Origin: Methylomonas sp.
Lineage (GTDB): Bacteria; Pseudomonadota; Gammaproteobacteria; Methylococcales; Methylomonadaceae
Assembly (NCBI RefSeq): GCF_023228165.1
Contig: NZ_JALOBS010000013.1
Span: forward strand, 1-64,000
Length of the DNA stretch: 64,000 nt
Reading direction: 5' to 3'
Below, one piece after another: positions 61,077-64,000 of the stretch (the first letter of the stretch is position 1; every line of letters starts with the position of its first letter). The notes below the pieces were generated by a model. That model searched no databases. It was given only the letters and a program-made list of their open reading frames with translations, and was not told where the DNA came from. The translations under genes and the position numbers were made by a program.

Positions 61077-63224
61077 TCAAAACTTCACACCCACACCCAT
61101 GATGAAATTCCTGCCGGGCTCGTTCAAACCCGAACCGTGTACACGGTAATCGGCATCCGACAGGTTTTCCAGCGCCAACGTCAGATTGACGTGTTTGTTG
61201 ACTCGCCAGCCACCGCGAATGTTGTAGACAGCATAACCCGGAGTGCCGCCCGGCGGTATTCTTTGTGTATCCCGCAGATCGCTGGATGACAATTTATCCT
61301 GGTTGCTGGCAAGCGTGATCATCCCTTCTACCCACCAGTTCTTTGCCAGCGAATCCCACCTCAGGCCGAAATTGGCCATCACCGGTATCATCTTCGACAT
61401 GGGCTCGTCCACCAATTGCGGAGCCGAAGTCGGATAGCCCGCGAGCATACCTTCAGTCCAACTGGCCGAGCTAAATGCCGTCCACTGCGGATCAAAACGA
61501 TAAGTACCGCCAAACTCGATACCTTGCACAAAGCCGCTACCGGAGTTCTTTTTGGTCACTTCACGTTGTCCATCTATAACGTTGCCCGTTGGAACACGGA
61601 TAATCATGTCGGTAATGTCGGTGTAAAAATAAGTCAGTTGCGCCGACCAATCTTCGAAATCGGTCTTAATACCGGCCTCATAAGAAATATATTGTTCCGG
61701 CTTTAAATCAAGCGTAGATGTTTCTCTTTCGCCGGACAAGGCAGTATCCAATCGGGTTAAATCGGACAGATTTGGCGCTCTAAATCCTTGAGAAACACCC
61801 GAAAACACATTCCAGTGGTGCTCTTCATCAATGTGATACATTAGACGGGCGTTTCCTGCCAGATTATTCCAAGCGCTTGAATATGTGGTTTGCAGCCCGC
61901 TAACCGGGTCTTTAATCTTCTGCGCATCCACCGCTGCGTGGGTATAGCGTCCGCCGACAGTTAAATCCAACGAATCCAGCAAGGCATATTCGTTTTGCAT
62001 AAAGATGTCAAACAGGTCGTAGGAAGAGCCATCGGCCACTGGACCTTGAATTTCGGAATTTCTGAAAGAGCCATCAGTATTGTAGTTATTCCTAAAGGAA
62101 TTCACCGAGTCGTGATAATACTCAATGCCGTAAGTCCACTTGCCAAAATCGCTGGTCTTGTCGGCCTGTATGGTAAGGCCGACCGTATCGACTTGAAAGC
62201 CTTGCTGTTGGATGGGATTTCGATTGTTGGCCGTGCCGGCTTTCAATATACGGGTTTCGGATTCGTCCTGTTGTTGAAACGATGTGGTGACGTTCAGATT
62301 ATCAAATAGGCCATTAAAGTTCTTGCCCTGATATTTTACGTAGGTTAGCTCTCTCTTCTGATCCAACGACCGCTTCTGATCGGTACCCGCTACCGTACCA
62401 TTCCAGGGAACGGCATACTGCGTGCTATGACTTCGCCAGGCATCATCGATCTGCACGTGCTGATGAACAAATGTCAGTTTAGCGTCCGGCGTCAGCGCAT
62501 AATCGCCCTTAAAATTGACATCCACGTCGCGGTAACCGGTTTTGGGCTGCAAGCCGACCGGATCGCCAGCGACGACGTCGCCATAATCCTTGTAGGTCAA
62601 GCCCAGCAGAAAACCCAGCTTGTCGTCGTAATTGCCGGTGGTTTCCGCATGGCCGGTATGTGAATTTTCGGCATCTGCGAAGCGGTAATAAACATTGGGA
62701 TGTAAGTTGAATCCTGTTTCGGTGCTGGTATTGCCTTGGCTGATCATGTTAACGGTACCGCCAATCGCATCGCTGCCATAGAGTGCTGAACTAGGCCCCC
62801 GGACTACTTCCATTCTACTGATACTGTATGGGTCTACAGTGCCGACATAGTTGTTTGGGCCATCGCGCCAGACCGAGTTATTAAGGCGTATGCCGTCAAC
62901 CAAAAACAAGGTGCGAAAGCCTGTAAAGCCTCTGATATAGGGCGAGCCTTGCCCATGACCCGTTTTTTGGATCATGATTCCCGGCTCATACTTCAGCGCC
63001 TCCGGAACAGTCCGAAAAATGGCTTTGGCCTTATCGCTTTCCAAATCCACCACGCTAGCGGCATAAGGGATTTCCGACAAACTTTTTTCATTCCTGGTCG
63101 CCGTAATGATTACTGGGTCGAGTTGCAACGCATCCGTGTCACCATAACCCGCAGCTCCAGCCGAACTCATTGAAACAAGGCAGACCAAATCGGATGCGAC
63201 TAAAAACCTCAATTTCCTATTCAT
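61077..63224 (-). CDS. TonB-dependent outer membrane receptor
   Basis: A 715-residue receptor: signal peptide ending SSAGA, TonB box (DPVIITATRNEKS), plug domain (EALKYEPGIMIQKTGHGQGSPYIRGFTGFRTLFLVDGIRLNNS ... MEVVRGPSSALYGSDAIGGTVNMIS) and a 22-strand barrel ending in ALENLSDADYRVHGSGLNEPGRNFIMGVGVKF. It takes up a chelated metal or similar ligand with TonB-ExbBD energy. Ligand unknown. The ATG overlaps the upstream stop (ATGA), so the two genes are coupled. Confidence 0.93.
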   Translation of the reverse strand: MNRKLRFLVASDLVCLVSMSSAGAAGYGDTDALQLDPVIITATRNEKSLSEIPYAASVVDLESDKAKAIFRTVPEALKYEPGIMIQKTGHGQGSPYIRGFTGFRTLFLVDGIRLNNSVWRDGPNNYVGTVDPYSISRMEVVRGPSSALYGSDAIGGTVNMISQGNTSTETGFNLHPNVYYRFADAENSHTGHAETTGNYDDKLGFLLGLTYKDYGDVVAGDPVGLQPKTGYRDVDVNFKGDYALTPDAKLTFVHQHVQIDDAWRSHSTQYAVPWNGTVAGTDQKRSLDQKRELTYVKYQGKNFNGLFDNLNVTTSFQQQDESETRILKAGTANNRNPIQQQGFQVDTVGLTIQADKTSDFGKWTYGIEYYHDSVNSFRNNYNTDGSFRNSEIQGPVADGSSYDLFDIFMQNEYALLDSLDLTVGGRYTHAAVDAQKIKDPVSGLQTTYSSAWNNLAGNARLMYHIDEEHHWNVFSGVSQGFRAPNLSDLTRLDTALSGERETSTLDLKPEQYISYEAGIKTDFEDWSAQLTYFYTDITDMIIRVPTGNVIDGQREVTKKNSGSGFVQGIEFGGTYRFDPQWTAFSSASWTEGMLAGYPTSAPQLVDEPMSKMIPVMANFGLRWDSLAKNWWVEGMITLASNQDKLSSSDLRDTQRIPPGGTPGYAVYNIRGGWRVNKHVNLTLALENLSDADYRVHGSGLNEPGRNFIMGVGVKF

Positions 63225-64000
63225 AAGTATCGGCATCTCCGGATGAGTGATAGTAAATGCGAAGATATTATATGAAAATAAAACTCATTCGCAAGCAATA
63301 TAAGAGCCAGATAAAGTAACGCTGCACAGCCTAAAAAAACACCTCGAATGTGGATCATTTGCCGGTTATTGACATCGTTTATGCCGCCACCATCCGGAAT
63401 TAATTTCGATAAAACCGGCTTATTCGCCATCAGAATATCTAATGGCATATATTCACCCAGCGCTTGGTTATATATATTGAGCGATGTATTCAGAGTTCCG
63501 ATTCGAGCGCCTATTGTATAAAGCCCTTCCTTATCCATTGACAGGTCGCCGATATAGTGGCCGGGAGCGCTCATGTTCAATGTCTGACTATGAATTTGTC
63601 CATGCGGATCGGTCACAGTCATTTTGCCCGATTCATTCACTTGCCAAATCCGGTCCGGGGTGAGCACATCGGCATGTAATTGGCTTTTTCCGGATACGGT
63701 CAAGATCCCAATATTTACCTGTGGATGACGATTTGACATAGAAGACCACCGAATCAAGCCATGCGCAAACCGGCTCCATTCTTGCCAACCCAACCAGTTT
63801 TCAGCCCATCCTTCCAAACCCGCCGGAAGCGCGATAACCTTGCCGATACCGGCATAGCGCATGGCTAACAAAGGATCGCGGCTGGCGGATTCAAGATAAA
63901 CAATACTATCCGGTTTAGCCTTGGTGACCATGTATGCCGATAAATCCGGCCATCCTGTCCCGTCACCCATAAATGGCAGAGGGATTTGTTGATTGACCAA
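63221..64000 (-). CDS. Membrane-anchored GATase-like protein, 3' part
   Basis: The frame is open to the window edge, so at least the last 259 residues are present and the N-terminus is missing. The region GTGWPDLSAYMVTKAKPDSIVYLESASRDPLLAMRYAGIGKVIALPAG resembles large membrane proteins with a glutamine amidotransferase/VWA-like domain (often written glutamine amidotransferase-like). A C-terminal membrane helix (FLGCAALLYLALILLANEFYF) follows. Coupled to the TonB receptor. Weak family assignment. Confidence 0.6.
   Translation of the reverse strand: MVNQQIPLPFMGDGTGWPDLSAYMVTKAKPDSIVYLESASRDPLLAMRYAGIGKVIALPAGLEGWAENWLGWQEWSRFAHGLIRWSSMSNRHPQVNIGILTVSGKSQLHADVLTPDRIWQVNESGKMTVTDPHGQIHSQTLNMSAPGHYIGDLSMDKEGLYTIGARIGTLNTSLNIYNQALGEYMPLDILMANKPVLSKLIPDGGGINDVNNRQMIHIRGVFLGCAALLYLALILLANEFYFHIISSHLLSLIRRCRYL

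Noticed and set aside
1..64000. CRISPR arrays, rRNA and tRNA genes, prophage
   Set aside because: No regularly spaced direct repeats, no rRNA-like sequence, no credible tRNA cloverleaf and no phage structural or integrase genes were seen.

Overview
The window looks like chromosomal DNA of a gammaproteobacterial methylotroph, most likely a type I methanotroph of the Methylococcales. The main evidence is a complete calcium-type methanol dehydrogenase locus (mxaFJGIR-P-SACKL on the minus strand, about 36.1-45.8 kb) with an adjoining response regulator (MxaB-like), mxaD, a YVTN beta-propeller protein and a sensor kinase (MxaY-like). Housekeeping genes (nadE, moaCDE, maf-rng-yhdP, rlmH, cysDN, aroG, thiSG, trmB) have gammaproteobacterial order and sequence. 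No methane monooxygenase lies in the window, so methane use is inferred from relatives, not seen.

Layout. 0-5.7 kb: 3' end of a succinate/malate-CoA ligase alpha subunit, an addiction module overlapping nadE, two periplasmic proteins (one NlpE-like, behind a strongly folded leader), then moaED and moaC. 5.7-13.5 kb: minus-strand block of a BamC-like lipoprotein, nitrilase-family amidase, yhdP, rng, maf and rlmH. 13.8-25.4 kb: inorganic-carbon island with five overlapping genes (NuoM-like, dabA/DUF2309, NuoL-like dabB, NuoM-like, NuoM-like), then a beta-carbonic anhydrase and a SulP-family transporter. This is an expanded version of the two-gene DAB carbon pump. 25.6-28.1 kb: cysDN. 28.5-35.7 kb: a tripartite efflux locus resembling E. 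coli ytcA-mdtNOP, with its own MarR regulator and a perfect 15-bp inverted-repeat operator.

35.7-50.6 kb: an IS3 remnant, then the methanol oxidation locus. The MDH large subunit carries Ala, not Asp, two residues after the catalytic Asp, which marks calcium-type MxaF rather than lanthanide-type XoxF. An intrinsic terminator sits between mxaI and mxaR, and a REP-like palindrome between mxaF and mxaJ; both could separate the large demand for structural subunits from the small demand for assembly factors. A small membrane protein with three TGVxxYL repeats is encoded between mxaB and mxaD.

51-64 kb: an RMD1/DUF155 protein, DAHP synthase overlapping a ThiS-ThiG fusion, a Bfd-like protein, an AT-rich SGNH-like gene that looks acquired, trmB, a polysaccharide flippase, an intergenic stretch with a 42-residue membrane protein, a terminator and a strong hairpin, a decayed IS3-family transposase, and a minus-strand group of a VTT/DedA-like protein, a TonB-dependent receptor and the 3' part of a membrane protein that runs off the window.
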